Source: Calothrix brevissima NIES-22 | Lineage (GTDB): Bacteria > Cyanobacteriota > Cyanobacteriia > Cyanobacteriales > Nostocaceae | Length of the DNA: 64,000 nucleotides | Reading direction: 5' to 3' | Assembly (NCBI RefSeq): GCF_002367995.1 | Contig: NZ_AP018207.1 | Coordinates: forward strand, 1,054,001-1,118,000 | In this document: piece after piece, positions 8,943 through 17,584 of the stretch | Layout of the letters: each line of letters opens with the position of its first letter | Position numbering within the stretch: position 1 is the first letter of the stretch | Position numbers and translations under genes: made by a program | The notes under the pieces: generated by a model | Databases searched by the model: none | What the model was told of the DNA's origin: nothing | What the model saw: the letters and a program-made list of their open reading frames with translations, nothing else

Positions 8943-9587
8943 ATGATTTTGCGACCAGATCAACGCTTGAAGCTAGATGACACAAATGACAATTTGTTTT
9001 ATAATTACCCTCGATTTGTGACTCATGTTGATGAAACATTTATTAAACAGCTAACAGATGTATATCGTCAACGACTTAAACCTAACACGCGCATCTTAGA
9101 TCTGATGAGTAGTTGGGTATCCCACCTCCCGCCAGAAATGCAGTTTTCCCACGTTGAAGGGCATGGATTAAATGCTGAAGAATTGGCACGTAATCCCCAA
9201 TTAAATCATTATTTTGTGCAAAATCTCAACGATAACCCCCAGCTACCCTTAGCAGATGGAGATGTTGACGCGGTTCTCAATTGCGTTTCTGTGCAATACA
9301 TTCAGTATCCAGAAGCAATATTTTCAGAGATTCACCGCATTCTCAAACCCGGTGGTGTAGCGATTATCAGCTTTTCTAACCGGATGTTTTATCAAAAAGC
9401 GATTCAAGCTTGGCGAGATGGTTCAGAAGAAACCAGAGTCGAACTAGTGAAAAACTACTTTGCTTCAGTCCCCGGATTTTCTACCCCAGAAGTCATTGTG
9501 CATAAATCAACCATGCCACCTATTCTCCAATGGTTAGGCGCACCAGGGGGAGATCCGTTTTATGCTGTCATAGCTTATCGTCAATAG
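8943..9587 (+). CDS. SAM-dependent methyltransferase (class I, Methyltransf_11-like)
   Basis: A 214-residue protein with a recognisable class I core: motif I in a divergent form (NTRILDLMSSW instead of the Gly-rich loop), then ADGDVDAVLNCVSVQYI (motif IV region) and HRILKPGGVAIISFSNR (post-motif strand). Cyanobacterial proteins of this type are common and mostly of unknown substrate. It begins with an ATG, is divergent from the glycosyltransferase gene, and is followed by a dispersed repeat. Confidence 0.78.
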   Translation: MILRPDQRLKLDDTNDNLFYNYPRFVTHVDETFIKQLTDVYRQRLKPNTRILDLMSSWVSHLPPEMQFSHVEGHGLNAEELARNPQLNHYFVQNLNDNPQLPLADGDVDAVLNCVSVQYIQYPEAIFSEIHRILKPGGVAIISFSNRMFYQKAIQAWRDGSEETRVELVKNYFASVPGFSTPEVIVHKSTMPPILQWLGAPGGDPFYAVIAYRQ

Positions 9588-9590
9588 CCA

Positions 9591-9653
9591 GTAGGGGCGG
9601 GTTTATTTAAATCGTTGTTAATCAGCGATAAATATCTGTAAACCCGCTCTTAC
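9591..9653. repeat. Dispersed intergenic repeat (GTAGGGGCGGGTTT family)
   Basis: The block starts GTAGGGGCGGGTTT and ends GTAAACCCGCTCTTAC, so its ends are roughly inverted. A related copy lies at 31329-31389 with the same internal TTGTTAA and CAGCGA spacing. It is non-coding and lies just downstream of a stop codon, as is typical of such cyanobacterial repeats. Confidence 0.7.
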
Positions 9654-9844
9654 AGTCGTCAATTGTTAAAAATCACCAATCAGCCATCAACAGCGCCGCA
9701 CTGAGTTTGTCGAAGTGTCAACCATCAACAGTCATCTGTAATTCTAAACACACACGAATAGTTATCAAAAAATAAATTTTCTGGCTAAAAACGAAACAAG
9801 CGCTGATAATTGCCTCAAAGCTCAAGCATCAGGAGAAGCAAAAT

Positions 9845-10354
9845 ATGACTTTCCCACGTGGGCGGAGGATTTTAGCGGCTGTATTACTTTCAGTATTACT
9901 ACTGACTACAGCATGTTCGTCAAAAACTCCCGGACGTTTCGATCAAGTACAGCAAGAAAGCAGTCGGCAAAAAAGCGGACAAGCAGTTGCTAAAGATGCG
10001 ACTCAAGGTAGCAAATTAAACAAATTCTTCCCAGATGGAGGAGATGGTTACCAACGTGTCTACACTCAAGAGAAAAAAGGCTTTTCCGAAGCGAATTTGA
10101 AAAAAGGTGGCAAAGTTCTTGCCCAATTGTCTATTTCCGACACTACTAGTATTCCTGGTGCGGCGGCTAAATTCTCCAACAGTACCAAAAAAGTTGGTGG
10201 TTACCCATCAGTCCAACTTGGTAACACTCAAACTTCGGTTTTGGTGGGTAAGTACCAAGTCAAGGTTTTGTCTAAAGATCCAGGATTTACGTCAGCAGAC
10301 AGAGAAACTTGGATAGAAAAATTCAATCTTGATGGTCTAGCTAAACTCAAATAA
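9845..10354 (+). CDS. Predicted lipoprotein, unknown function
   Basis: A 169-residue protein with an N-terminal Arg-rich start, a hydrophobic helix and a lipobox LTTAC with Cys at about residue 24. This predicts lipid attachment after signal peptidase II cleavage. The mature part is rich in Lys, Gly and Ser and has no enzyme motif I recognise. It has a good ribosome site (AGGAG about 8 bases before the ATG). The next gene follows 48 bp later on the same strand, so they may be co-transcribed. Confidence 0.75.
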   Translation: MTFPRGRRILAAVLLSVLLLTTACSSKTPGRFDQVQQESSRQKSGQAVAKDATQGSKLNKFFPDGGDGYQRVYTQEKKGFSEANLKKGGKVLAQLSISDTTSIPGAAAKFSNSTKKVGGYPSVQLGNTQTSVLVGKYQVKVLSKDPGFTSADRETWIEKFNLDGLAKLK

Positions 10355-10402
10355 GCTGTAATCCAGAAATAAAACTTACTACACCAAAATAAGGAGACTA
10401 TT

Positions 10403-11290
10403 TTGAGTAAACCAATTTTTGAGTTGGTGGATCAACTACCAACAGGCGGATTGACTGTTAAAATGTTGAACGCCCTGGATTTTGTCGCCCCCGGTGAATG
10501 GCATAATACTGTAGGCTTTGTCAACACAATTAAGACTGTTACAGGGGAAACTGACGAAGGTTTAATTCAGCAAATTGGCGAACGGGCGATTTATCTTTTT
10601 AATGATAAATCTCAAGGCTACCAAACAGCTTTGTGGCTATATCAAACTGTTGATAATACAGATAAAGTCCTGGGTGCAGCAGCTTTAGCCAATAAGGTGG
10701 GTGAAAAGATTCCTTTGTTAGGTTTTTTAAATAGTGTCACTCCCAGACCTGACAAAGCTCAAACTATTGACTTGACCTTAAAGTTAGTGGCTGAATTAGT
10801 AGCTTTCTGCCAAATTAACGGTATTCCTGGCGATAGCATTGGCGATTTTGTCGCATCTTTGGGTGAGTATAGTGGTGAATCTTTAATCCGAATGGTAGCT
10901 TTAGTCTGCGTTGATGGTTTAATCCCATTGGGGCCTAACTTTATCCATAGAGCTATATCAGGCTTAAGTCAAACTAACCCACAAGAATTAGAACAAAACA
11001 CAACTTTTCAAAATATCAGAGATGCAATTCCAGGGAATAATTCTGCCGGGAAGCTGAACTTTATTGGTGAAAGCTTTGATTCTGTCAAAGGTTGGATGAG
11101 CAATCTTGTTGCATCCAATGGGTTGACACCACAGAAAGTTACGAGCCATTTGCAAAGTTTTGTCGAATTTTCTGATGACAAATTGGATTACCTAGCAGCG
11201 TTTTTAGATGTGTCCACCAATTACTACGAACACACCGGGACGCAAACTCTAGCGCGTCGTCTGATTGAACGTGCTGTAGCTGAAATTTAA
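10403..11290 (+). CDS. Conserved-looking protein of unknown function, TTG start
   Basis: A 295-residue soluble, mainly helical protein beginning SKPIFELVDQLPTGGL. The start is TTG at 10403, chosen because AAGGAG (10391-10396) lies at correct spacing and there is no nearby ATG. No catalytic motif or membrane segment is evident. The middle includes LLGFLNSVTPRPDKAQ and the end LARRLIERAVAEI. It follows the lipoprotein gene closely, which hints at a shared transcript. Function not recognised. Confidence 0.7.
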   Translation: MSKPIFELVDQLPTGGLTVKMLNALDFVAPGEWHNTVGFVNTIKTVTGETDEGLIQQIGERAIYLFNDKSQGYQTALWLYQTVDNTDKVLGAAALANKVGEKIPLLGFLNSVTPRPDKAQTIDLTLKLVAELVAFCQINGIPGDSIGDFVASLGEYSGESLIRMVALVCVDGLIPLGPNFIHRAISGLSQTNPQELEQNTTFQNIRDAIPGNNSAGKLNFIGESFDSVKGWMSNLVASNGLTPQKVTSHLQSFVEFSDDKLDYLAAFLDVSTNYYEHTGTQTLARRLIERAVAEI

Positions 11291-11558
11291 GTTTGGCGTT
11301 AATTGGTGATGAGTAATGGGCAATGTTTTTAATTATCTATTACTCACACCAATTATCAAAAATTGTGAATTACCATAACTTAGACTAAATCAATATATTC
11401 ATATTCTAGAGGTCATGGCAGTGCCAGTGCCCCTACAATTTGTCGGATTCTTTTGTCAAATTGGTATTCTCTGACAAATAATCTAATTGCTATAGTAGCG
11501 GGCGATCGCTCTTTGCAAACAGTAATGAATAATTCTCAACGACTAAATATTAAATTAA

Positions 11559-12152
11559 ATGACTAATAGCTTTTTTCGATCTGGGTGGAAAACATTATTG
11601 CCTGCCTGTATTGGCTTACACTGCATCATGTTTACTCCCAAGGCGATCGCGGATACCTTTGATAAAGATGTATCTGAGTTTATTTCTGGTGGGGGTACTG
11701 CACTCTATTTAGGTGCTGGTGTCGCCTTACCACTGTTGCTAGATGGGAAACAAGGCGGACAACATTCTCTGCGGGCGCTAGATTCCCTGGGTACAAGTAC
11801 TTTACTTTGTATTGGTATCAAAGAAATTACCAGTGTTAAACGCCCCGATTCCGATTCCCGAGATAGTTTCCCTAGTTGTCATGCTACAGCTGCATTTGCG
11901 ATCGCCACTGTCCAAAGTCACTATCATCCTGATGCTGCTATTCTCTGGTATTCTGGCGCGTCTCTCATCGCCTATTCACGAGTAAACCTCAATCGCCATC
12001 GCCTGACAGAAGTTTTAGCTGGCGCAGCATTGGGATATCTGACAGCGCGATTGGAGTTAAGCCAAAAACATGGGCTAATATTATTCCCCATCATTAGCAG
12101 TGATGATGCTGGTGGATCGCTGGTAGGATTACAGGTTGTTGGCTCTTTTTGA
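11559..12152 (+). CDS. PAP2-family membrane phosphatase
   Basis: A 197-residue protein with an N-terminal signal or helix and the three-part PAP2 signature: KRPDSDSRDSFPSCHATAAF, then SRVNLNRHRLTEVLAG. The middle motif is PSCH rather than the usual PSGH, and the last part is SRxxxxxHxxxE, where Asp is more common. The His residues expected for the phospho-enzyme are kept. Relatives dephosphorylate undecaprenyl pyrophosphate or phosphatidic acid at the outer face of the membrane. Substrate is open. A HIP1 site lies inside the signal region. Confidence 0.82.
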   Translation: MTNSFFRSGWKTLLPACIGLHCIMFTPKAIADTFDKDVSEFISGGGTALYLGAGVALPLLLDGKQGGQHSLRALDSLGTSTLLCIGIKEITSVKRPDSDSRDSFPSCHATAAFAIATVQSHYHPDAAILWYSGASLIAYSRVNLNRHRLTEVLAGAALGYLTARLELSQKHGLILFPIISSDDAGGSLVGLQVVGSF

Positions 12153-12168
12153 GGAAATACTAACAGCT

Positions 12169-12906
12169 TTATTTAGGTAATTTTAGATCGGCTGCGATCG
12201 CATAAAGGTATGGTTGAAAAATTGCCAAATCTTCTAATTTGTCAAATTTACCTGTTGCTGAACTGGGATCGAAAGCACTGGTAATCACATACAATGCATT
12301 ACCATCAAAGGTAACATGACCGATATGTTGCTCTTTGACTCCACCCTCGCGTTTAAGTCCCGTAAATCCGTAGCGGATTCCTGGAAGTTTACCAATTGTT
12401 ACTAGTTGTGGGGGATGGCTGGAAAAAATAGTTTCTTTTCCATAGGTTACCTGACGGTCTTTGGCGATCGCAGTATAATAATCTGTCACCCAAGCTTTTA
12501 ATGCTGTCCATAGCTGGGTTTGATACTCTGGTTTTTGGTAATCTATTTTACTATTGGCGGGTATACCTGCTGCTTCTAGCTGCTTTTGAAAAGCTGAATT
12601 TTTTTCCAAGGGGTAGATATTAATCTCAACTGTACCTAAAACTTTGCCTTCAGTTGAAACACATAACAGTGGCGCATTTCCTTCACAAGGCGCAACTTCC
12701 CAATCTGTTGGTGCTGAGGCGTTACCCAGAATATTCCGCCAAATATTACCCTCTGTCGGTACGGGTTTAGGCTTTGCTGATGGTTCTACCGCAGGGGGGG
12801 TTTGCTCAGTCTGATTTTTCGGAATAAAATTAGAACCATATTTTAATCCTACTGGGATTAGTGCCACTAAGACAGCAGCAATTAATAGATGATAAAGGCG
12901 CAACAT
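12169..12906 (-). CDS. Membrane-anchored protein of unknown function
   Basis: A 245-residue protein with one N-terminal hydrophobic helix (LYHLLIAAVLVALIPVGLKYG, about 3-23). A Pro/Lys/Thr-rich linker follows, then a periplasmic domain of about 190 residues. The domain contains two cysteines close together (APCEGNAPLLCVS, about 78-90) that may pair. No known catalytic motif. The gene converges with the PAP2 gene (16 bp apart). Confidence 0.7.
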   Translation of the reverse strand: MLRLYHLLIAAVLVALIPVGLKYGSNFIPKNQTEQTPPAVEPSAKPKPVPTEGNIWRNILGNASAPTDWEVAPCEGNAPLLCVSTEGKVLGTVEINIYPLEKNSAFQKQLEAAGIPANSKIDYQKPEYQTQLWTALKAWVTDYYTAIAKDRQVTYGKETIFSSHPPQLVTIGKLPGIRYGFTGLKREGGVKEQHIGHVTFDGNALYVITSAFDPSSATGKFDKLEDLAIFQPYLYAIAADLKLPK

Positions 12907-13060
12907 TTGTCTGAAAATCCAGAATCAGAGATTGCGTTATACAAATAACTACAATACTTTGTCAATATACAAACAAGATATATCTACTCAGCTATAAGTT
13001 CCACAAACAAGAACCTATGAATCGGACAAAAATATCTATACTGTCAATAATCTATGATTA

Positions 13061-13120
13061 CATACATTTGTAGTAGCACTGAAAGCTAAAACAGTGCTAC
13101 TACTACAATAGTTATGTATG
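13061..13120. repeat. Long hairpin in the 12907-13222 intergenic region
   Basis: GTAGTAGCACTG (13070-13081) pairs perfectly with CAGTGCTACTAC (13092-13103), loop 10 nt. An outer pair CATACAT / ATGTATG (13061-13067 / 13114-13120) extends it. It lies about 100 bp downstream of rpsU on the same transcript and could end or stabilise the rbp-rpsU mRNA. The rest of the 316-bp gap shows nothing clear. Confidence 0.65.
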
Positions 13121-13222
13121 GATGTCTGCCTAGTTATTTGCGTTTGCGCTTCCCGATACTAATGCTACCAAGCATGGTAGTTAAACACGGTAATTAAGTC
13201 GAAGAGCAAATTTTTAGGAATC

Positions 13223-13417
13223 TTATCTGTAGCGAGAATGTTGTCTACGATTTTGCTTGTGTCTAGCTACTGCTTTGCGCTTTTCTTTCTCTAAAGGCGT
13301 CTCAAAATGACGTTTTTTGCGCATATCTTGGAAAATTCCTGCTTTAGAAACTTCCCGTTTAAATCTACGTAAAGCTGATTCAATACCTTCATTCTCTCCT
13401 AATACGACTTGTGTCAT
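13223..13417 (-). CDS. rpsU: 30S ribosomal protein bS21 (copy 1, after rbp)
   Basis: A 64-residue basic protein starting [21 protein letters not shown], the bS21 signature. The start is the ATG at 13417: AGGAGGA lies 6 bases upstream, whereas the next upstream ATG (13423) is too close to that site. An ATG further upstream gives a poor extension. bS21 binds the 30S platform near the anti-Shine-Dalgarno helix. It lies directly downstream of the RNA-binding protein gene on the same strand, as in other filamentous cyanobacteria, with a hairpin and T-rich tract between. A second, divergent bS21 gene lies at 24377. Confidence 0.93.
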   Translation of the reverse strand: MTQVVLGENEGIESALRRFKREVSKAGIFQDMRKKRHFETPLEKEKRKAVARHKQNRRQHSRYR

Positions 13418-13448
13418 TCTCATTCCTCCTCTATATGGATGAATAGAC

Positions 13449-13496
13449 AAAATAAAATTTTCCAGCAGCATCGAGCCTTTGGCTTTAACTGCTGGA
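13449..13496 (-). terminator. Attenuator-like hairpin between rbp and rpsU
   Basis: On the minus strand TCCAGCAG (13496-13489) pairs with CTGCTGGA (13468-13461). The hairpin is followed by AAATTTTATTTTG. An inner AGCC/GGCT pair extends the stem. The position and T-rich tail suggest partial termination after rbp, with read-through into rpsU. Confidence 0.65.
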
Positions 13497-13528
13497 GACT
13501 CTAGATTTTTAAGTTTTTGATGCCAAAC

Positions 13529-13831
13529 TTAGTAACGGCGATTATTACGGTTGTTGTTACCCCAGTTACCACGAGGAGCGCTTCTTTCTTCACGTGGCTT
13601 GGCTTTGTTAACTTTGAGATCTCTTCCCATCCATTCAGCACCGTCAAGTGCTTCAATGGCTGCTGTCTCTTGAGCATCCGATTCCATTTCTACAAATGCG
13701 AATCCGCGAGGACGGCCCGTTTCCCGATCGGTTGGTAACTGAACGCGATTAACCTTCCCATATTCTGCAAATGCCAGCTTCAGGTCTTCCTCAGTAACCT
13801 GATAGGACAAATTCCCAACATAAATTGACAT
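13529..13831 (-). CDS. rbp: RRM-type RNA-binding protein (cold-responsive Rbp family)
   Basis: A 100-residue protein made of one RRM: RNP2 IYVGNL at residues 3-8 and RNP1 RGFAFVEM at about 43-50. It ends in a short Gly/Asn/Arg-rich tail (GNWGNNNRNNRRY). In Anabaena and relatives such proteins are induced by cold and chaperone mRNA. The arrangement with rpsU downstream and a long leader upstream is the known cold-regulated layout. The stop is followed by an rbp-rpsU hairpin. Confidence 0.94.
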   Translation of the reverse strand: MSIYVGNLSYQVTEEDLKLAFAEYGKVNRVQLPTDRETGRPRGFAFVEMESDAQETAAIEALDGAEWMGRDLKVNKAKPREERSAPRGNWGNNNRNNRRY

Positions 13832-13940
13832 GCTCTGTCTCCGAATTCAGAAATTGTAGAGAGTTAGATTCGGAGAGACGCTTTAGAGAAATCAAAACGA
13901 ATAACTCAACCGAAAATAATCTTTATATCCGCTATTATAG
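13832..13940 (-). promoter_or_regulatory. Long 5' leader and putative promoter of rbp
   Basis: A TATAAT hexamer on the minus strand at 13939-13934 would start transcription about 95 nt before the rbp ATG. The leader is A-rich and contains GGAGAGACGCTTTAGAG. Long leaders upstream of rbp genes are known in Anabaena to take part in cold regulation; that role here is inferred. The -35 region is not convincing. The rest of the gap to 14151 shows no gene. Confidence 0.5.
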
Positions 13941-14151
13941 CACAGCATTTCAAAATTGACTCCTACGGAGTCTGATTTCTAACTCAATATACCTGAAGGT
14001 CAGCAACGAAGGTCAGTTGATGACATGCATATTTGTAAGCCTATTCTATTATTACACAATTGCTGGTTTTTTGAACAATGGTAGAAGATCAATTGAATTC
14101 TACGGCGACTGCGTAATGAGGTGGCGATCGCCGTAATTTATTCACAAAATT

Positions 14152-15030
14152 TTATTTACTATCAAACTCTGACTCAGAAAATTGCGATAAAATAGTTTCT
14201 GCTTCTGTACAAAGTAACTGATGATATTGACCATTACTAGCCAACAAACCACCCCATTGATTAATATCATCGGTATTGTACTGTAATGGCGAGCCGTCAA
14301 AATGGGTAAACTTTCCGCCAGCTTCGGCTAAGATTAATTCTGGTGCGGCGATATCCCAATCTTTAGGCGCAGATTTACCAGAAAGAGAAATATAGATATC
14401 TGCTTGTTGCTCAACAATAGCGGCAATTTTACAACCTATACTACCAATAGCTTTTTGATTTTTACAAGGAAGATTTTCTAGCAAGTAATTTAATTTTGGG
14501 TTGCGGTGGGAACGACTCACAACTAAAGTTAAATTTTCTAAAGATTTTTTGTTACCTTCTAAAGACATTCTTAAGGGAATAGCACCATTACTTGTTTCTA
14601 CAAATGTACCCCCACCCGCAGTAGCAAAGTATAATTTCTGCGCTGCGGGAATAACAACAACTGCTAGTACTGGGCGTCTTTCTTTAACTAAAGCAATGTG
14701 AATTGCATACTCGCCTGTTTTTTCAATAAAATCTCTTGTGCCATCTAACGGATCGATAATCCATACCCATGTAGAATTACTTTTAATTTGTTGTGCTTTA
14801 TAAGTTTCTTCGCTAATGTAGGCGAAATCTTCATTACCTAAAGCGGCTTGTAACTGTTCTAAAATATATTGACTGGTAGCGATATCAGCAGCCGTAACAG
14901 GCTCATTTTGTTTATATTGAACTGCTAAATTAGCGTCTTTAACTGTGCCATAATAATAAGACTTGAGTATCTCTGCTGCACCCCATCCTACTTGACGCGC
15001 GATCGCTAATATTTCTGATAAATCTTTCAT
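14152..15030 (-). CDS. 3'(2'),5'-bisphosphate nucleotidase / inositol-phosphatase family (CysQ-like)
   Basis: A 292-residue member of the Li+-sensitive, Mg2+-dependent phosphatase family. Metal-site residues are visible: YISEET (E74/E75), DPLDGT (93-98) and DWDIAAPELILAEAGG near the C-terminus. CysQ types hydrolyse 3'-phosphoadenosine 5'-phosphate left from sulfate transfer. The insert GKSAPKDWD agrees with CysQ rather than SuhB, but a plain inositol monophosphatase cannot be excluded. The start ATG at 15030 fits the family length. The downstream neighbour on the strand is the rbp unit. Confidence 0.85.
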   Translation of the reverse strand: MKDLSEILAIARQVGWGAAEILKSYYYGTVKDANLAVQYKQNEPVTAADIATSQYILEQLQAALGNEDFAYISEETYKAQQIKSNSTWVWIIDPLDGTRDFIEKTGEYAIHIALVKERRPVLAVVVIPAAQKLYFATAGGGTFVETSNGAIPLRMSLEGNKKSLENLTLVVSRSHRNPKLNYLLENLPCKNQKAIGSIGCKIAAIVEQQADIYISLSGKSAPKDWDIAAPELILAEAGGKFTHFDGSPLQYNTDDINQWGGLLASNGQYHQLLCTEAETILSQFSESEFDSK

Positions 15031-15107
15031 GAATTATGCCTTGTCTAAGTTAACTATTTAATCAGTCAATTCTCAAAAAATTTCTATTTTCTATTTTCTA
15101 GCCCATA

Positions 15108-15237
15108 GGGCGTGTTTTCAAACTCTAAATTAGACTTAATTGTAGGTTGGGTTGAGGAACGAAACCCAACATTTACGTCACTTCGTTGGGTTGCGCTTGG
15201 CTTAACCCAACCTACTTTTGGAGTTTGAAAACACGCC
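15108..15237. repeat. MITE-like element A with perfect 17-bp terminal inverted repeats
   Basis: GGCGTGTTTTCAAACTC (15109-15125) is matched exactly in reverse complement by 15221-15237. The interior is the dispersed GTAGGTTGGGTT...AACCCAACCTAC inverted repeat (15142-15215). The flanks on both sides read TAGCCC-TA, as if inserted into a CTAGCCCCTA heptamer repeat. The right end lies 7 bp from the stop of the PfkB gene. A second element with the same ends but another interior is at 44241-44402. No transposase is encoded. Confidence 0.75.
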
Positions 15238-15244
15238 TTAGCCC

Positions 15245-16105
15245 CTAATCCATCCACCGACGAGTACCAAAAAATTGACAAGCTTTAGCAGCCACGTTTG
15301 CGGCTTGCGCCAGTGCATCGGTAAAAGTTTCCTGTAAAATATAATGGCAGAATGCCCCGTGAAAAATATCTCCAGCCCCTAGTGTATCAACTACTAATAT
15401 CTGCGGCACATCTACTACACCTCTATAACCACAACTTATATATTCAATTGGCTGTTCTCCGTGAGTGATGGCGATGTGGGGAATGGCAAAATCACTCAGG
15501 TAAGCAAAAACTTCTGTTGTAGAGTGAGTGTTGGGAGGATGAAAATTACTCGAACAAATAGCGTAATCGACAAAAGGTAAAACTTCCTCAAACCCAGCTT
15601 TCCAACTCCCACCATCGATGACGATAGGGATATTCTGAGATTTAGCCATTTGCGCTAATGCAATACTAACTGCCATTTGATGTCCATCAATCAGCAATAT
15701 ATCAATATTTTGTAAAATATCTGACGGTAAGGCGGAAATAGTGGCTTGAGTTTTTACCGCATTAATGGAAACTACGGCGCGATCGCCTGTAGATTCGGTG
15801 ACAATAATCGAAGATACTGGTACAGAGGTTATGGCGTCAGGTTGAAGATCCGCGATCGCTACCTGATAATTATCTAAATCTGTACGAATTAGTTGCGTCA
15901 TTGGATGCGAACCTACCACACCCAAAACTTTAGCCTGGTTTCCTAAATAGCTAAAAGTCACCGCCGCATTTGTTGCCGGGCCTCCTGCTGCTACAGTATA
16001 GTCAATAGCTACCAGCTTTTGATTATTTTGGGGAGCGGATTCAGCTAAATAAATTAAATCTAAGGTAACTAAACCTACAAATAAACCATAATTGTCAGTT
16101 GTCAT
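15245..16105 (-). CDS. PfkB/ribokinase-family sugar kinase
   Basis: A 286-residue PfkB kinase. Signature 2 is DTLGAGDIFHGAF with the catalytic base at D246. The N-terminal substrate part includes AAGGPATNAAVTFSYLG, the Gly-Gly signature 1. Such enzymes phosphorylate sugars or nucleosides using ATP. The substrate is not evident; the small size fits the ribokinase/sulfofructose-kinase branch. The stop codon lies just inside the flank of the MITE-like element. Confidence 0.88.
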   Translation of the reverse strand: MTTDNYGLFVGLVTLDLIYLAESAPQNNQKLVAIDYTVAAGGPATNAAVTFSYLGNQAKVLGVVGSHPMTQLIRTDLDNYQVAIADLQPDAITSVPVSSIIVTESTGDRAVVSINAVKTQATISALPSDILQNIDILLIDGHQMAVSIALAQMAKSQNIPIVIDGGSWKAGFEEVLPFVDYAICSSNFHPPNTHSTTEVFAYLSDFAIPHIAITHGEQPIEYISCGYRGVVDVPQILVVDTLGAGDIFHGAFCHYILQETFTDALAQAANVAAKACQFFGTRRWMD

Positions 16106-16177
16106 TTGTCAAAGACGCGATGAACCCTTGTCTGTACAATTGTTATTTCTTCCCTAGCCCTTAGCCCCTAGTTTCTC

Positions 16178-17041
16178 ATGCAAACTGATCCCAAACCTGG
16201 AACACTTTACGTTGTCGGTACACCTATTGGTAATCTCGAAGATATCACTTTTCGGGCGGTGCGGATTTTGCAAAATGTAGATTTGATTGCGGCGGAGGAT
16301 ACGCGCCATACAGGGAAACTCTTACAACATTTTCAAATTCAGACTGGGCAAATTAGTTATCACGAACATAACCGTAGTAGCCGCATTCCGGAATTGTTAG
16401 AGCATTTAACTAATGGTAAGGCCATTGCTTTGGTTAGCGATGCAGGTATGCCAGGAATTTCCGATCCGGGTTATGAATTGGTGAAAGCATGTGTGGAAGC
16501 GGGGATAACAGTGGTACCGATTCCCGGTGCGAGTGCTGCAATTGCGGCTTTAAGTGCTTCCGGGTTACCAACGGATCGATTTGTGTTTGAAGGTTTTCTT
16601 GCCGCCAAGACGCAACAACGGCGAGAATATTTAGAATCTCTGCAGACAGAATCCCGCACTTTAATTTTCTACGAATCGCCCCACCGCTTGCGCGATACTT
16701 TACAAGACTTAGGAGAAAGCTTAGGAAGCGATCGCCAAATTGTCTTAGCTAGAGAACTAACCAAATTTTACGAGGAATTTTGGCGGGGAACAATTGCCGA
16801 AGCCATCAGTCATTACAGCCAGCGCGAACCCCAAGGAGAATATACTCTAGTGGTAGCGGGAATGCCAGCTAGTCAACCCCAACTAACAGAAGCCGAACTC
16901 AAAGCCGAACTAGAACAAATTATGCGTCAGGGAATTTCGCGATCGCAAGCTAGCGGTCAATTAGCCAAGTTTACTTCCCTACCCCGGCGGCAAATCTATC
17001 AATTAGCTCTCTCTATTGTGCTTGATTCCGATTCACAATAG
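16178..17041 (+). CDS. rsmI: 16S rRNA (cytidine-1402 2'-O)-methyltransferase
   Basis: A 287-residue protein of the tetrapyrrole-methylase fold. It opens GTLYVVGTPIGNLEDIT, then AAEDTRHTGKLL, ALVSDAGMPGISDPG, PIPGASAAIAALSASGLP and FYESPHRL, all hallmark RsmI blocks. It uses SAM to methylate the ribose of C1402 in the ribosome decoding centre. The length is normal. It is divergent from the PfkB gene; the promoter region contains CCTAGCCC-type heptamers. Confidence 0.96.
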   Translation: MQTDPKPGTLYVVGTPIGNLEDITFRAVRILQNVDLIAAEDTRHTGKLLQHFQIQTGQISYHEHNRSSRIPELLEHLTNGKAIALVSDAGMPGISDPGYELVKACVEAGITVVPIPGASAAIAALSASGLPTDRFVFEGFLAAKTQQRREYLESLQTESRTLIFYESPHRLRDTLQDLGESLGSDRQIVLARELTKFYEEFWRGTIAEAISHYSQREPQGEYTLVVAGMPASQPQLTEAELKAELEQIMRQGISRSQASGQLAKFTSLPRRQIYQLALSIVLDSDSQ

Positions 17042-17584
17042 TTATCTCATTCATCAAGCGTTACATCGGACAGCTTTTGCTCAGTTGTCATTTATGACTA
17101 AGTGTGTTGCCAATTTCCTGGAAAATATGAAAATAATCAACACATATCCCAGAATATTGATTACATATAACACCCTTTGCATCCAGGGACTAAATTGGCT
17201 GACAATCGCTTCTAATTGCTGTCATCATCAATATAATCTCTCTCTTCAAGAGATGATTTGAGTGAGTTTTATAATGTCTAATATTTAACTTGATAACTGT
17301 ATAAAGATTTGATTGCTTCAAGCACGATTAATGATAATCATAGTATAAATTTAACAAGCTTGTCGGCACAAAGGACTGTGCTTTAACCCTGTGGAATATA
17401 CGTTCGGTTGACTATGTCTTGCTCAAAAATTACGTAAAAACTCTGATTTTTCTCCATCAGTACTGACAATGTAGATAAAACATTATTAAAATTTTATAAA
17501 CCAGAATAAATACAGTTTGCAAAACTCAATATTTCTGTTTTAATGTACAAGAAAAAAGTTCCCTAGAAACTCAGGAAATTTACT
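17042..17584. other. 543-bp AT-rich intergenic region
   Basis: No convincing gene. An open frame overlapping the rsmI end (17016-17261) has no ribosome site and an odd composition, so I left it out. The last 150 bp are very AT-rich and probably hold the promoter of the TPR gene. No hairpin or repeat stood out. Confidence 0.6.

Noticed and set aside
17016-17261. An 81-codon frame overlapping the end of rsmI
   Set aside because: Overlaps a sure gene out of phase, has Cys/His-rich random-looking sequence and no ribosome site.
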